A stretch of DNA of 38,868 nucleotides from Ruminococcus flavefaciens (GTDB lineage Bacteria > Bacillota > Clostridia > Oscillospirales > Ruminococcaceae), in assembly GCA_002371825.1 (NCBI GenBank), contig DFHF01000055.1, positions 1 to 38,868 of the forward strand, given 5' to 3'. A program made the position numbers and the translations under genes. Below, in pieces: positions 1 through 8,270 of the stretch; position 1 is the stretch's first letter; every line of letters begins with the position of its first letter. The notes under the pieces were generated by a model that ran no database searches, had not been told where the DNA came from, and was given only the letters and a program-made list of their open reading frames with translations.

Positions 1-2039
1 AAGATATCTATGTCGGATACCGCTGGTTCGAGACCTTCGCTAAGGAAAAAGTACGTTATCCCTTCGGCTTCGGCCTCTCATACACCACCTTCAGGATACA
101 GCCTGTCCACACCTCCGGTGACGGATCAAAAATTACCGTGACGGTTAATGTCACCAATACCGGCTCCTACTCAGGAAAAGAAGTCGTTCAGGTCTACTGT
201 GAGCCTCCTCAGGGCAAACTGGGAAATGTCTCCCGTATGCTCTGCGGTTTTGAAAAGACCGACCTCCTCTCTCCTGGTGAAACTCAGGTTCTCAATATCG
301 ATATAAATATCGCCGATATCATGTCTTATGACGATTCCGGCGCTTCAGGGAACCAGTTCTGCTGGGTAAATGAGGCCGGCCTGCATAATTTCTATGTGGG
401 AAATAGTGTTCGCACTGCTGTGCAGGCTTTCGGTATTGAACAAAAATCAAATGTTCTTTTCAAACGCTGTATCCAGGCTATGGCTCCTGTCATTCCTTTT
501 GACAGGATCAGACCAGTTGAAGGCGAGAATGGTCTTGTTCCCGAAAAAGAACCTGTTCCTCTCAGCAGCATCGATGAGGCCAGAAGAAGAAGCTTCAAGC
601 TTCCCAAGGAGATCAAGCAGACCGGCGACAAGGGCATAAAGCTTGCAGATGTTGTCAGCAGAAAAAATAATATGCGTGAATTCATTGCCCAGCTATCCGA
701 TAATGACCTCGCTTGCATAATACGAGGCGAAGGAATGGGCAGCCCGAGAGTTACTGCCGGAACTGCTTCTGCTTTCGGCGGAGTTACCGACGCTCTTGAA
801 AACTACGGGATACCTGCCGCCTGCTGCTCGGACGGACCTTCCGGTATGCGCCTTGACTGCGGCACAAAGGCTTTCAGCCTGCCTAATGGCACTATGATAG
901 CCTCCACATTCAACAAAAAGCTTATAACTGAATTATACGAATACATGGGTCTTGAAATGGCTGCAAATCACGTTGAATGCCTGCTCGGACCGGGTATGAA
1001 TATACATCGTCATCCTCTCAACGGGCGTAATTTCGAGTATTTCTCCGAGGATCCGTTCCTTACAGGCTCTATGGCTGCCGCTGAGCTGAAAGGGCTCCAT
1101 AATTCCGGCGTTACAGGTACTATCAAACACTTCTGCGGAAACAATCAGGAGACAAACCGTCATTTCCTTGATGCAGTTGTTTCTGAAAGAGCTCTCAGAG
1201 AAATCTATCTGAAAGGCTTTGAAATAGCTGTCCGTGACGGTAAAGCTGACTCTATCATGACTACATACGGCTCTGTAAACGGACTCTGGACCGCAGGCAA
1301 TTTTGACCTCAACACCACTATACTCCGTGAGGAATGGGGATTCAAAGGCTTTGTCATGACAGACTGGTGGGCTAACATAAACGAAAGAGGCGGCAAGCCT
1401 GACAGAAATCTCTTCGCAGCTATGGCAAAGGCTCAGAATGATGTGTACATGGTATGTGCTGACAGCTCAGATCATGAGGATAATGTTGCAGCAGAACTTG
1501 AAGCAGGTACTCTCACAAGAGCTGAGCTGCAGCGAAATGCAGTCAATATCCTGAGATTTATTATGTCATCCAACGCAATGAAGCGTATGACCGGTCAGGC
1601 AGATGAGATCGAGATAATAAATCGTCCTGAACAGGAAATGTCAGATGATAAGCCGGTTGAATGGTATGACCTCGACGGCAGACTCACTATTGACCTCAGC
1701 GGTGTTGTCTCAAAGGCTGATGAAAATTACAGCTTCGGACTCAAAACCTCTAAAGCCGGCTGGTATAATGTGACGATATCTGCTTCCTCTGAGGCAGGAG
1801 AACTGGCTCAGATCCCTGTGACAGTCTACCTTATGGGTACTCCCAGCGGAACATTTACCTGGAATGGTACAGGCGGCAAACCTGTTGAACAGTCAAGGGA
1901 AATGCCTCTGTTCTCACACTTTACAGCTGTCAGATTGTTCTTTGCTCAGAATGGTCTCACTCTCCACAGCATAACATTTGATATCACAAGGCCTGTTGAT
2001 AATATCGATATTGCTTTCATTGCGGAGGACAAATCATGA
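1..2039 (+). CDS. GH3 beta-glucosidase with permuted domains, 5' partial
   Basis: Likely hydrolyses beta-glucosidic links in cello-oligosaccharides. The frame is open from the window edge, so the start lies upstream; 678 residues are visible. The first visible residues (YPFGFGLSYT, about 64-93) are the usual end of the GH3 C-terminal alpha/beta domain, followed by an FnIII-like domain (VTNTG, VVQVY). Only after that comes the GH3 N-terminal barrel, with KHFCGNNQ (around 1125-1148) and the nucleophile Asp of GFVMTDW at 1362-1364. This inverted order is known from R. albus and Butyrivibrio enzymes. About 100 further residues (about 1670-2036) form a beta-rich tail that I cannot name. No signal peptide can be judged because the N-terminus is missing. 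The stop overlaps the next start (ATGA), so the two genes are probably translationally coupled. Confidence 0.92.
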   Translation, partial: DIYVGYRWFETFAKEKVRYPFGFGLSYTTFRIQPVHTSGDGSKITVTVNVTNTGSYSGKEVVQVYCEPPQGKLGNVSRMLCGFEKTDLLSPGETQVLNIDINIADIMSYDDSGASGNQFCWVNEAGLHNFYVGNSVRTAVQAFGIEQKSNVLFKRCIQAMAPVIPFDRIRPVEGENGLVPEKEPVPLSSIDEARRRSFKLPKEIKQTGDKGIKLADVVSRKNNMREFIAQLSDNDLACIIRGEGMGSPRVTAGTASAFGGVTDALENYGIPAACCSDGPSGMRLDCGTKAFSLPNGTMIASTFNKKLITELYEYMGLEMAANHVECLLGPGMNIHRHPLNGRNFEYFSEDPFLTGSMAAAELKGLHNSGVTGTIKHFCGNNQETNRHFLDAVVSERALREIYLKGFEIAVRDGKADSIMTTYGSVNGLWTAGNFDLNTTILREEWGFKGFVMTDWWANINERGGKPDRNLFAAMAKAQNDVYMVCADSSDHEDNVAAELEAGTLTRAELQRNAVNILRFIMSSNAMKRMTGQADEIEIINRPEQEMSDDKPVEWYDLDGRLTIDLSGVVSKADENYSFGLKTSKAGWYNVTISASSEAGELAQIPVTVYLMGTPSGTFTWNGTGGKPVEQSREMPLFSHFTAVRLFFAQNGLTLHSITFDITRPVDNIDIAFIAEDKS

Positions 2040-2377
2040 ACATACAGATATTCGGCACTAAAAAATCCTTCGATTCCAAAAAAGCTGAACGCTATTTCAA
2101 GGAGCGTAACATAAAGTATCAGTTCATCGACATGAAGGAAAAAGGTATGAGCAAAGGCGAGTTCACCAGTGTCTCCCAAGCGCTCGGCGGTGCAGATAAG
2201 CTTATTGATCCGAATGCCAAGGATAAGGACCTGCTGGCTCTGCTCAATTATCTCTCTGACGAGGATAAGCTGGAAAAGATCCTCAATAATCCTCAGATAA
2301 TCGCTGTTCCCGTTGTCAGAAACGGCAAAAAAGCTACTTTGGGTTACAGTCCGGAGATATGGAAAGAATGGGAATAA
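2036..2377 (+). CDS. ArsC/Spx-fold protein lacking both redox cysteines
   Basis: A 113-residue protein of the thioredoxin-like ArsC/Spx family. The N-terminal beta strand and loop (IQIFGTKKSFDSKKAE) align with the family signature in which CxxC precedes an RKA helix, but Ser11 and Ser14 occupy the two cysteine positions. The C-terminal part keeps the family VPVVRNGKK cis-Pro/Arg region (about residues 92-101) and the GYSPEIW ending. It is therefore unlikely to act as an arsenate reductase and is better seen as a non-catalytic or Spx-like binding protein; that function is inference. It overlaps the GH3 stop by 4 nt, has no promoter of its own, and is probably co-transcribed with the glucosidase. 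No clear terminator follows it. Confidence 0.8.
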   Translation: MNIQIFGTKKSFDSKKAERYFKERNIKYQFIDMKEKGMSKGEFTSVSQALGGADKLIDPNAKDKDLLALLNYLSDEDKLEKILNNPQIIAVPVVRNGKKATLGYSPEIWKEWE

Positions 2378-2463
2378 ACTTCCCACTCATATAGTTAAAA
2401 TATAAAAATATTTCTCGGAAACATTATTTTCTCTAAAAAAGGGGTGCATTTTCTGTAGAAATA

Positions 2464-2472
2464 TGTTATAAT
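2464..2472 (+). promoter_or_regulatory. Extended -10 promoter for the ydj module
   Basis: TGTTATAAT is an extended -10 element (TG one base before TATAAT). The expected -35 region (2444-2449, GTGCAT) is poor, as is typical of extended -10 promoters. Transcription would begin near 2479, giving a leader of about 95 nt that contains a weak ACGGAA/TTCCGT hairpin. The remainder of the 2378-2572 gap shows nothing else recognisable. Confidence 0.55.
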
Positions 2473-2572
2473 TATGTTGCGTTAGTTTATTACTGACTGT
2501 AATTAAACGGAATTTGCTTATTTTCCGTATAAATATCATTTTATTGGGTTTATCCCGAAAGGAGTCTTAATT

Positions 2573-3991
2573 ATGGGTCTTATTCATGCAGCTCTTGCTG
2601 GTGCAGCAACTACTCTTGCTGATACATGGCTTGAATTCTACGTTTGTGATTCTATCCCTGCTGACGTTCTCGTTGTGAGAGGTAAAAAGCAGCTCGGCAA
2701 ACACTCCTCAAACACCAAGGGCAATGATAACGTTATTTCCGATGGAAGCGGCATCGTTGTTCATGAAGGTCAGGCTATGATAATGGTTGACCAGGGTGTT
2801 ATCGTTGAGATAGCTACTGAACCCGGCAACTATACTTACCAGACAGGTACCTCACCAAGTATTTTCTCAAGCTCATTCGGTGCCGGACTCAAAAATACTA
2901 TCAAGGAAGCATGGGAACGTATCAAGCACGGCGGAAGCGCTGCTAAGGATCAGAGGATCTATTTCTTCAATATGAAGGAACTCATCGATAATAAATTCGG
3001 TACTCAGAATCCTGTTCCCTTCAGAATGACTTATCAGGATCTGGGCAGAAGCTTTACTGTAGGCGTTCGCTGCAACGGTATCTACTCCTATAAGATCGCT
3101 GATCCCGTTCTCTTCTACACAAATGTATGCGGAAACGTTACAAATATGTACTCCCGTGCAGAACTTGACGGACAGCTCAAGAGCGAATTCCTTGACTGCC
3201 TCCAGCCTGCTTTCGGAAAGATCTCTGCTACAGGCATAAGATACGATGAGCTTCCTACCCGTCAGAGCGAAGTCAAGAGTGCTATCGAAGTCGAGCTCAA
3301 TCCGGAGTGGACCGAAAGAAGAGGTCTTAAGATCGAGAAGGTTACGATCAACTCCGCAACAATCTCCGCTGAAGATACAAAGCGTATCCAGGAATTCGAG
3401 GACAGAGCTTGGAATACAAATCCCGCAAATGCTGCCGCTACACTTATCGAATCTCAGGCTCAGGCTATGCAGAATGCTGCTAATAATCCAAACGGCGCTG
3501 CTATGGGTCTCTTCGGTATGGGTATGGCTCAGCAGGCCGGCGGTGTCAACGCTCAGAACCTCTTCAATATGGCTCAGCAGCAGGGTGCTGTAGGAGCAAC
3601 TACTGCTCCCGGAACTGTCGGAAACACTGGTGCCGGTTCATGGAAATGTTCATGCGGTACTGACAATACAGGCAAATTCTGCGCTAACTGCGGTAAGCCT
3701 ATGCCCGCTCCTGTTGCTACATGGAAGTGTGATTGCGGCAAGGAAAATATAGGAAAGTTCTGCGCTGAGTGCGGCAAGCCCAAGCCGGCTGATGCTCCTA
3801 TTGGCTGGACCTGTGAATGCGGTGCTATAAATAAGGGCAAATTCTGCGCTGAATGCGGTAAGCCCAAGCCGGCCGGTGCTCCTCTTTATCGCTGCGATAA
3901 GTGCGGCTGGGAGCCTGCCGATCCTACAAATCCTCCTAAGTTCTGCGCTGAGTGCGGAGATCCTTTCGATGATTCAGATATCGTAAAGTAA
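2573..3991 (+). CDS. ydjI: SPFH-domain protein with four C-terminal zinc ribbons (YdjI-like)
   Basis: A 472-residue SPFH/band-7 protein of the YdjI (virion-core-like) family. Residues about 20-290 form the SPFH region, including the GIVVHEGQAMIMVDQGVI strand pair. A Gln/Ala/Asn/Gly-rich linker (about 290-350) follows. The C-terminus carries four tandem CxC/CxxC...CxxC ribbons starting near residues 357, 384, 412 and 439, with a period of 27-28 residues (KFCAECGKPKPA core); the last is a CDKCG variant. YdjI-family proteins are membrane-associated scaffolds, and in B. subtilis ydjI is grouped with ydjG, ydjH and pspA. Here the next two genes are the YdjG-like and YdjH-tail proteins, but no pspA is present. 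The RBS is AAAGGAG. A hairpin terminator separates it from ydjG. Confidence 0.85.
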   Translation: MGLIHAALAGAATTLADTWLEFYVCDSIPADVLVVRGKKQLGKHSSNTKGNDNVISDGSGIVVHEGQAMIMVDQGVIVEIATEPGNYTYQTGTSPSIFSSSFGAGLKNTIKEAWERIKHGGSAAKDQRIYFFNMKELIDNKFGTQNPVPFRMTYQDLGRSFTVGVRCNGIYSYKIADPVLFYTNVCGNVTNMYSRAELDGQLKSEFLDCLQPAFGKISATGIRYDELPTRQSEVKSAIEVELNPEWTERRGLKIEKVTINSATISAEDTKRIQEFEDRAWNTNPANAAATLIESQAQAMQNAANNPNGAAMGLFGMGMAQQAGGVNAQNLFNMAQQQGAVGATTAPGTVGNTGAGSWKCSCGTDNTGKFCANCGKPMPAPVATWKCDCGKENIGKFCAECGKPKPADAPIGWTCECGAINKGKFCAECGKPKPAGAPLYRCDKCGWEPADPTNPPKFCAECGDPFDDSDIVK

Positions 3992-4003
3992 TTCCACGAT
4001 ATA

Positions 4004-4043
4004 ACGGTGCAGCTCTCTGCTGATGATGCTGCACCGTATTTTC
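4004..4043 (+). terminator. Hairpin terminator or attenuator after ydjI
   Basis: Arms ACGGTGCAGC (4004-4013) and GCTGCACCGT (4028-4037) form a perfect 10-bp stem followed by ATTTTCTT. It lies inside the ydjI-ydjG gap, where no new promoter was seen, so it may set the ydjI to ydjG transcript ratio rather than end the operon. Confidence 0.65.
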
Positions 4044-4062
4044 TTACTTAAAAGGTGATCTT

Positions 4063-5148
4063 ATGGCCGATCTTATAGAATATAAATGCCCGTGCTGTGC
4101 GGGCAAGCTCGAATTCAACAGCGGCACACAGAATATGAAGTGCCCCTTCTGCGAATCCGAGTTCGATGTGGACACAGTTCAGCAATACAATCAGGAGCTG
4201 GCAGCAGCCTCCGGTGACAATATGAACTGGGAATCCTCAGCAGGAAGCGAATGGAACAGTGAGGAAACTGCCGGCATGAGTGTATATTCCTGCCAGTCAT
4301 GCGGAGCTCAGATCATTACTGATAATACTACAGCTGCTTCAAGCTGCCCTTACTGTGACGCTCCAATTGTTATGTCAGGGAATTTTTCCGGTGACCTAAA
4401 ACCAGACCTTGTTATCCCCTTCAAGCTGGATAAAAAAGCTGCCACCGAAGCCCTCAACAAGCATCTTGAAGGCAAACGGCTTCTTCCGAAGGTATTCAAG
4501 GAACAGAATCATATCGATGAGATCAAGGGCGTATATGTTCCTGTATGGCTCTTTGATACAGAAGCTGACGCAAATATGATCTACAAAGGTGAAAAACGCA
4601 AGACATGGAGCGACAGTTCCTACAGGTATACAGAGATCAGTTATTATTCCGCCGTCCGTGAAGGTACATTATCTTTCGCAAATGTCCCCGTTGACGGCTC
4701 TTCAAAAATGCCGGATGACCTTATGGAATCAATTGAACCATTTGATATTAAGGATGCTGTTGAGTTCAAGACAGCATATCTCTCAGGATATCTTGCCGAC
4801 AGATATGACGTATCTGCTGAAAAAAGCGTCGAAAGAGCTAATCAGCGCATAAAAAGAAGTACTGAGCAAGCCTTTATATCAACTGTACAAGGCTATTCAA
4901 ATGTTACTACCGAAAGTTCTAATGTCAGATTCAATAACGGAAAAGCCAAGTATGCCCTTTATCCGGTATGGATCCTGAACACAACCTGGAATGGCAATAA
5001 ATACACCTTTGCTATGAACGGTCAGACCGGTAAATTCGTGGGAGATCTTCCTGCCGATCCTTCTGCTGCAATGAAGCTTTTCTTCGGCATCACAGCAGTT
5101 TCAACAGCCGTTTTATTCGGACTTTCTTTCCTGTTTGGAATGTTTTAA
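4063..5148 (+). CDS. ydjG: YdjG-like zinc-ribbon membrane protein
   Basis: A 361-residue protein matching the B. subtilis YdjG layout. Two N-terminal zinc ribbons are seen (Cys 9/12/27/30 and Cys 77/80/95/98). A central beta-rich domain has the family signatures PVWLFDTEA, SGYLADRYDV, YALYPVW and FAMNGQTGKFVGD. One C-terminal transmembrane helix spans about residues 337-361 with essentially nothing after it, so the bulk should be cytosolic and tail-anchored. YdjG is known as a membrane partner of the YdjH/YdjI/PspA envelope-stress group. It sits between ydjI and a YdjH-tail protein, 12 nt before the latter, so the three very likely act together. Some databases label such proteins as primosomal N'-like because of the ribbons; the context argues against that. 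Confidence 0.85.
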   Translation: MADLIEYKCPCCAGKLEFNSGTQNMKCPFCESEFDVDTVQQYNQELAAASGDNMNWESSAGSEWNSEETAGMSVYSCQSCGAQIITDNTTAASSCPYCDAPIVMSGNFSGDLKPDLVIPFKLDKKAATEALNKHLEGKRLLPKVFKEQNHIDEIKGVYVPVWLFDTEADANMIYKGEKRKTWSDSSYRYTEISYYSAVREGTLSFANVPVDGSSKMPDDLMESIEPFDIKDAVEFKTAYLSGYLADRYDVSAEKSVERANQRIKRSTEQAFISTVQGYSNVTTESSNVRFNNGKAKYALYPVWILNTTWNGNKYTFAMNGQTGKFVGDLPADPSAAMKLFFGITAVSTAVLFGLSFLFGMF

Positions 5149-5160
5149 GGATGGTGTATC

Positions 5161-5637
5161 ATGAATCTGAAAAAACTTGCAGCTGTCGCTGCTGCCTCCG
5201 CTGCCATTCTTTCCATGAACATCGGAACATTTACTGGCTTTGAATGCAGCTTGTCAGAGGCAAATGCTGCGTATACCGAAGACTTCGACTATGAAGATCT
5301 CGATGAGATCTTCGGCGACGATGATATGAACTTCGATTATGTTGAAGAATATGACCCGTATTATGATGAAGCTGCCGAAAATAACAGCAAAAAAGACGAT
5401 TCATCAAGAGATAAAACCGAGCGCAGTCCGGTTTTGGTCTTTTTTATATGTCTTCTTCTCGGTATGCTCATTGCCGGAATCGCTGTCGGCTCAATGTGGG
5501 CAAAACTTAAAACTGTCCATATGAAAAGTAATGCTTCCGATTATACAAAACCTGAGAACCTTGTCCTCAAAGTCAATAACGATACTTTTCTTTCAAAAAA
5601 AGTCGACAAAGCAGCAATACCATCAAATAATCACTGA
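5161..5637 (+). CDS. Secreted/membrane protein resembling YdjH/YgcG without its TPM domain
   Basis: A 158-residue protein. It has a signal peptide (residues 1 to about 37, KK then an Ala-rich core, ANA-type cleavage), an acidic Asp/Glu/Tyr linker (about 38-75), one transmembrane helix (about 91-113), and a cytosolic tail with the pattern VHMKSNASDYTKPENLVL...DTFLSKKVDKAA. From family knowledge, that tail resembles the C-terminal tail of clostridial TPM-domain (YgcG/YdjH) proteins, in which SDY..P..L and a DxFL motif follow the membrane helix. The extracytoplasmic TPM domain of roughly 120-150 residues that should precede the helix is absent and only the short acidic linker remains. It lies 12 nt after ydjG and forms the third gene of the module. 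Confidence 0.7.
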   Translation: MNLKKLAAVAAASAAILSMNIGTFTGFECSLSEANAAYTEDFDYEDLDEIFGDDDMNFDYVEEYDPYYDEAAENNSKKDDSSRDKTERSPVLVFFICLLLGMLIAGIAVGSMWAKLKTVHMKSNASDYTKPENLVLKVNNDTFLSKKVDKAAIPSNNH

Positions 5638-5645
5638 TATTAATA

Positions 5646-5675
5646 TTGACAAATATCAGCGTTTTAGTGTATAAT
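5646..5675 (+). promoter_or_regulatory. glmS promoter
   Basis: A consensus -35 TTGACA (5646-5651) and -10 TATAAT (5670-5675) are separated by 18 bp. The leader to the glmS start is about 60 nt, too short for a glmS ribozyme. An inverted repeat CTGATATT (5634-5641) / AATATCAG (5652-5659) places the -35 in its loop, which could be a weak terminator of the upstream module or an operator. Confidence 0.85.
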
Positions 5676-5741
5676 AGTATTATTGTATCCTTGCAGTTAT
5701 GCTGCCGGATATACAGATATTAAGATCCGGAGGAAATTATT

Positions 5742-7580
5742 ATGTGTGGAATCGTTGGCTTTACTGGAGACCTTCAGGCAGCACCTATCCTGCTTGACGG
5801 ACTTTCAAAGCTTGAATACAGAGGCTATGACTCAGCTGGTATCGCAGTTCGAGACGGAGACGGCGATACTGAGATAGTCAAGGCTAAAGGTAAACTTGAA
5901 GAACTTAAGAAAATGACTAATAACGGAGATGCTGTAAATGGTACCTGCGGTATCGGTCATACCCGCTGGGCTACTCACGGAGAGCCCTCTGCTTTAAACG
6001 CTCATCCTCATGCAAGCGATGACGAAAATGTTATCGCCGTTCATAATGGTATAATCGAAAATTATCAGGAGCTTAAGGAAAAACTCGTTAAAAGCGGCTA
6101 TGAGTTCAAGTCTCAGACAGATACTGAAGTCGCTGTTAAGCTCATTGACTACTACTTCAAAAAGTACGGTCTCGGTCCGGTGGACTCAATTGCAAGAGCT
6201 ATGATCCGTATCAGAGGTTCATATGCTCTCTGTGTTATGTTCAAGGACTTTCCCGGTGAGATATATACTGCCCGTAAGGACAGCCCTATGATAATAGGCA
6301 TATCAAACGGTGAAACTTACGTTGCTTCCGATGTTCCGGCTATCCTTAAGTATACAAGAAATGTTTACTACATAGGTAATATGGAGATCGCTAAGCTTGA
6401 AAAAGGCGCTGTTACATTCTACAATATCGATCGTGAAGTTATCAGCAAGGAACTTACTGAAATCAAGTGGGACGCTGAAGCTGCTGAAAAGGGCGGCTAC
6501 GAACACTTCATGCTCAAGGAGATCCATGAGCAGCCTAAGGTAGTCAGAGATACTATCAATTCCGTTGTCAAGGACGGTAAGATCGACTTCTCAGGAATCG
6601 GTCTCACAGATGAAGAAATGCAGAAAATTTCTCAGATATATATTGTCGCTTGCGGCTCAGCTTACCATGTCGGTATGGCTGTTCAGTATGTTATCGAGGA
6701 TCTTACTTCTATCCCTGTAAGAGTAGAGCTGGCCTCTGAGTTCCGCTACAGAAAAATGACTCTTGTCAAGGACAGCCTTGTTATCATAATCAGCCAGTCC
6801 GGTGAAACTGCAGACAGTCTTGCTGCTCTCAGAGAAGCTAAAGATAAGGGCATCAAGACTCTCGGCATCGTTAATGTCGTAGGTTCATCTATTGCTCGTG
6901 AAGCAGATAATGTTTTCTATACCCTTGCCGGCCCTGAGATCTCTGTAGCAACTACAAAGGCTTACAGTACTCAGCTTATTGCAGGCTACCTCCTTGCTAT
7001 ACAGTTTGCCGTTGCAAGAGGTGAGATCTCTGAAGAAAAGTGTTCAGAGCTTCTCAGCGAACTCTATACTATCCCTGACAAGATCGAGAAGATCCTTGAG
7101 GATAAGGAGCGTATCCAGTGGTTCGCCAACAAGCTTGCAGGTGCTAAGGATGCATTCTTTATTGGCCGTGGTATCGACTACGCTATCAGCCTTGAAGGCT
7201 CCCTTAAGATGAAGGAGATCAGCTATATCCACTCCGAGGCATATGCTGCCGGAGAACTCAAGCATGGTCCTATCAGCCTTATCGAGGACGGTATTCTTGT
7301 TATTAGCGTACTCACTCAGCAGGATCTCTACGAAAAGACCGTCAGCAATATGGTCGAGGTTAAGAGCCGTGGAGCTTTCCTTATGGGTCTGACTACCTAT
7401 GGCAATTACAGCATGGAGGATACTGCAGACTTTACTGTATATATTCCTCAGACTGACCCTCATTTTGCAGGAAGTCTTTCCGTTATCCCGCTTCAGCTCC
7501 TCGGATACTATGTTTCCGTTGCCAAGGGATATGATGTTGATAAGCCGAGAAATCTCGCTAAAAGCGTTACTGTTGAATAA
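5742..7580 (+). CDS. glmS: Glutamine-fructose-6-phosphate transaminase (isomerizing)
   Basis: Makes glucosamine-6-phosphate from fructose-6-phosphate and glutamine, the entry step to UDP-GlcNAc, peptidoglycan and wall polymers, in the cytosol. At 612 residues it is full length. It starts MCGIVGF, whose Cys2 is the glutaminase nucleophile, with HTRWATHG and the HNGIIEN motif in the GATase II domain (about 1-240). Two SIS domains follow (IISQSGETADS around residue 350; the second around 460-600), ending in the typical NLAKSVTVE. The RBS is GGAGG (5729-5733). It has its own strong promoter and a 10-bp hairpin terminator just after the stop. No glmS ribozyme is present, so control must be by another route. 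Confidence 0.98.
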   Translation: MCGIVGFTGDLQAAPILLDGLSKLEYRGYDSAGIAVRDGDGDTEIVKAKGKLEELKKMTNNGDAVNGTCGIGHTRWATHGEPSALNAHPHASDDENVIAVHNGIIENYQELKEKLVKSGYEFKSQTDTEVAVKLIDYYFKKYGLGPVDSIARAMIRIRGSYALCVMFKDFPGEIYTARKDSPMIIGISNGETYVASDVPAILKYTRNVYYIGNMEIAKLEKGAVTFYNIDREVISKELTEIKWDAEAAEKGGYEHFMLKEIHEQPKVVRDTINSVVKDGKIDFSGIGLTDEEMQKISQIYIVACGSAYHVGMAVQYVIEDLTSIPVRVELASEFRYRKMTLVKDSLVIIISQSGETADSLAALREAKDKGIKTLGIVNVVGSSIAREADNVFYTLAGPEISVATTKAYSTQLIAGYLLAIQFAVARGEISEEKCSELLSELYTIPDKIEKILEDKERIQWFANKLAGAKDAFFIGRGIDYAISLEGSLKMKEISYIHSEAYAAGELKHGPISLIEDGILVISVLTQQDLYEKTVSNMVEVKSRGAFLMGLTTYGNYSMEDTADFTVYIPQTDPHFAGSLSVIPLQLLGYYVSVAKGYDVDKPRNLAKSVTVE

Positions 7581-7584
7581 AATT

Positions 7585-7612
7585 ATGAGCGGCTTAATAG
7601 CCGCTCATTTTA
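7585..7612 (+). terminator. Terminator after glmS
   Basis: Perfect 10-bp stem ATGAGCGGCT / AGCCGCTCAT with a TAAT loop, followed by a short TTTAC tail. The methyltransferase RBS begins only a few bases later and no intervening promoter is visible, so partial read-through is likely. Confidence 0.75.
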
Positions 7613-7630
7613 CTGAATGGAGGTATTTTT

Positions 7631-8269
7631 ATGAACGATCAGAAAAGATCTGTTACTGAACTCGGGGACCCTTCTCGTCCCCACGGTGAAGCCGGAAAAG
7701 AAATGCTCTCAGGCATGAACGTAAGACACGCTCCTGTTACAGAATGGGCGCTGTCATTCTTTGATCTCTCGTCAAACGATCGTATTCTCGATATAGGCTG
7801 CGGCGGCGGCGAAACTCTTCACAAGCTTTCAAAAATTCTTCCCACCGGCACTTTTACAGGCGTGGATCACTCTGAGCTTTCAGTTTCAATGAGCTCTGAA
7901 AGAAACAGGGACGCTGTCTCGGAAGGAAAAATGAAGCTGATCCATGCTTCTGTGGAAGCACTCCCCTTCTCTGATGCATCCTTCGACAGGATAATCACCG
8001 TTGAAAGCTTCTATTTCTGGCCTGATCCGGCAGAAAACCTGAAAGAAGTTTTCCGTGTTCTGGATCAGAATGGTCAGTTCCTTATAGTTGCTGATATTCA
8101 CGGTGGTGCCGATCTCAGTGAGGAGGATATGGCCAATATAAAGAAGTACGGACTTTTCAATCCTACTCCTGATGAATTTGAAGCCTTACTTAAAAATGCC
8201 GGATTCTCAGAAGTTTCGATCCACACAAGACCTGATAAGTCATGGATTTGTGCAGAGGCAAGAAAATAA
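7631..8269 (+). CDS. Class I SAM-dependent methyltransferase
   Basis: A 212-residue cytosolic enzyme of the Methyltransf_11/25 type. Motif I is ILDIGCGGGETL (about residues 54-65), followed by the acidic strand-2 end GVDHSE (about 79-84), ALPFSDASFD (motif II/post I region, about 113-122) and the beta-4 FYFWPDP. The substrate cannot be read from sequence; related proteins are annotated as ubiquinone/menaquinone-like or small-molecule methyltransferases. The RBS is GGAGG (7619-7623). It follows the glmS terminator and ends one base before the stop of convergent yunB, so the two 3' ends nearly touch. Confidence 0.85.
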   Translation: MNDQKRSVTELGDPSRPHGEAGKEMLSGMNVRHAPVTEWALSFFDLSSNDRILDIGCGGGETLHKLSKILPTGTFTGVDHSELSVSMSSERNRDAVSEGKMKLIHASVEALPFSDASFDRIITVESFYFWPDPAENLKEVFRVLDQNGQFLIVADIHGGADLSEEDMANIKKYGLFNPTPDEFEALLKNAGFSEVSIHTRPDKSWICAEARK

Positions 8270-8270
8270 T

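Noticed and set aside
3574..3867. Open frame antisense to the ydjI zinc ribbons with internal repeats
   Set aside because: It mirrors the tandem ribbons on the other strand; no RBS and no recognisable product.
4063..5148. Primosomal helicase-like protein because of zinc ribbons
   Set aside because: It has no helicase motifs, has a C-terminal membrane helix, and matches YdjG over its length.
5676..5741. glmS ribozyme in the leader
   Set aside because: The leader is about 60 nt, less than half the size of the ribozyme core, and shows no matching structure.
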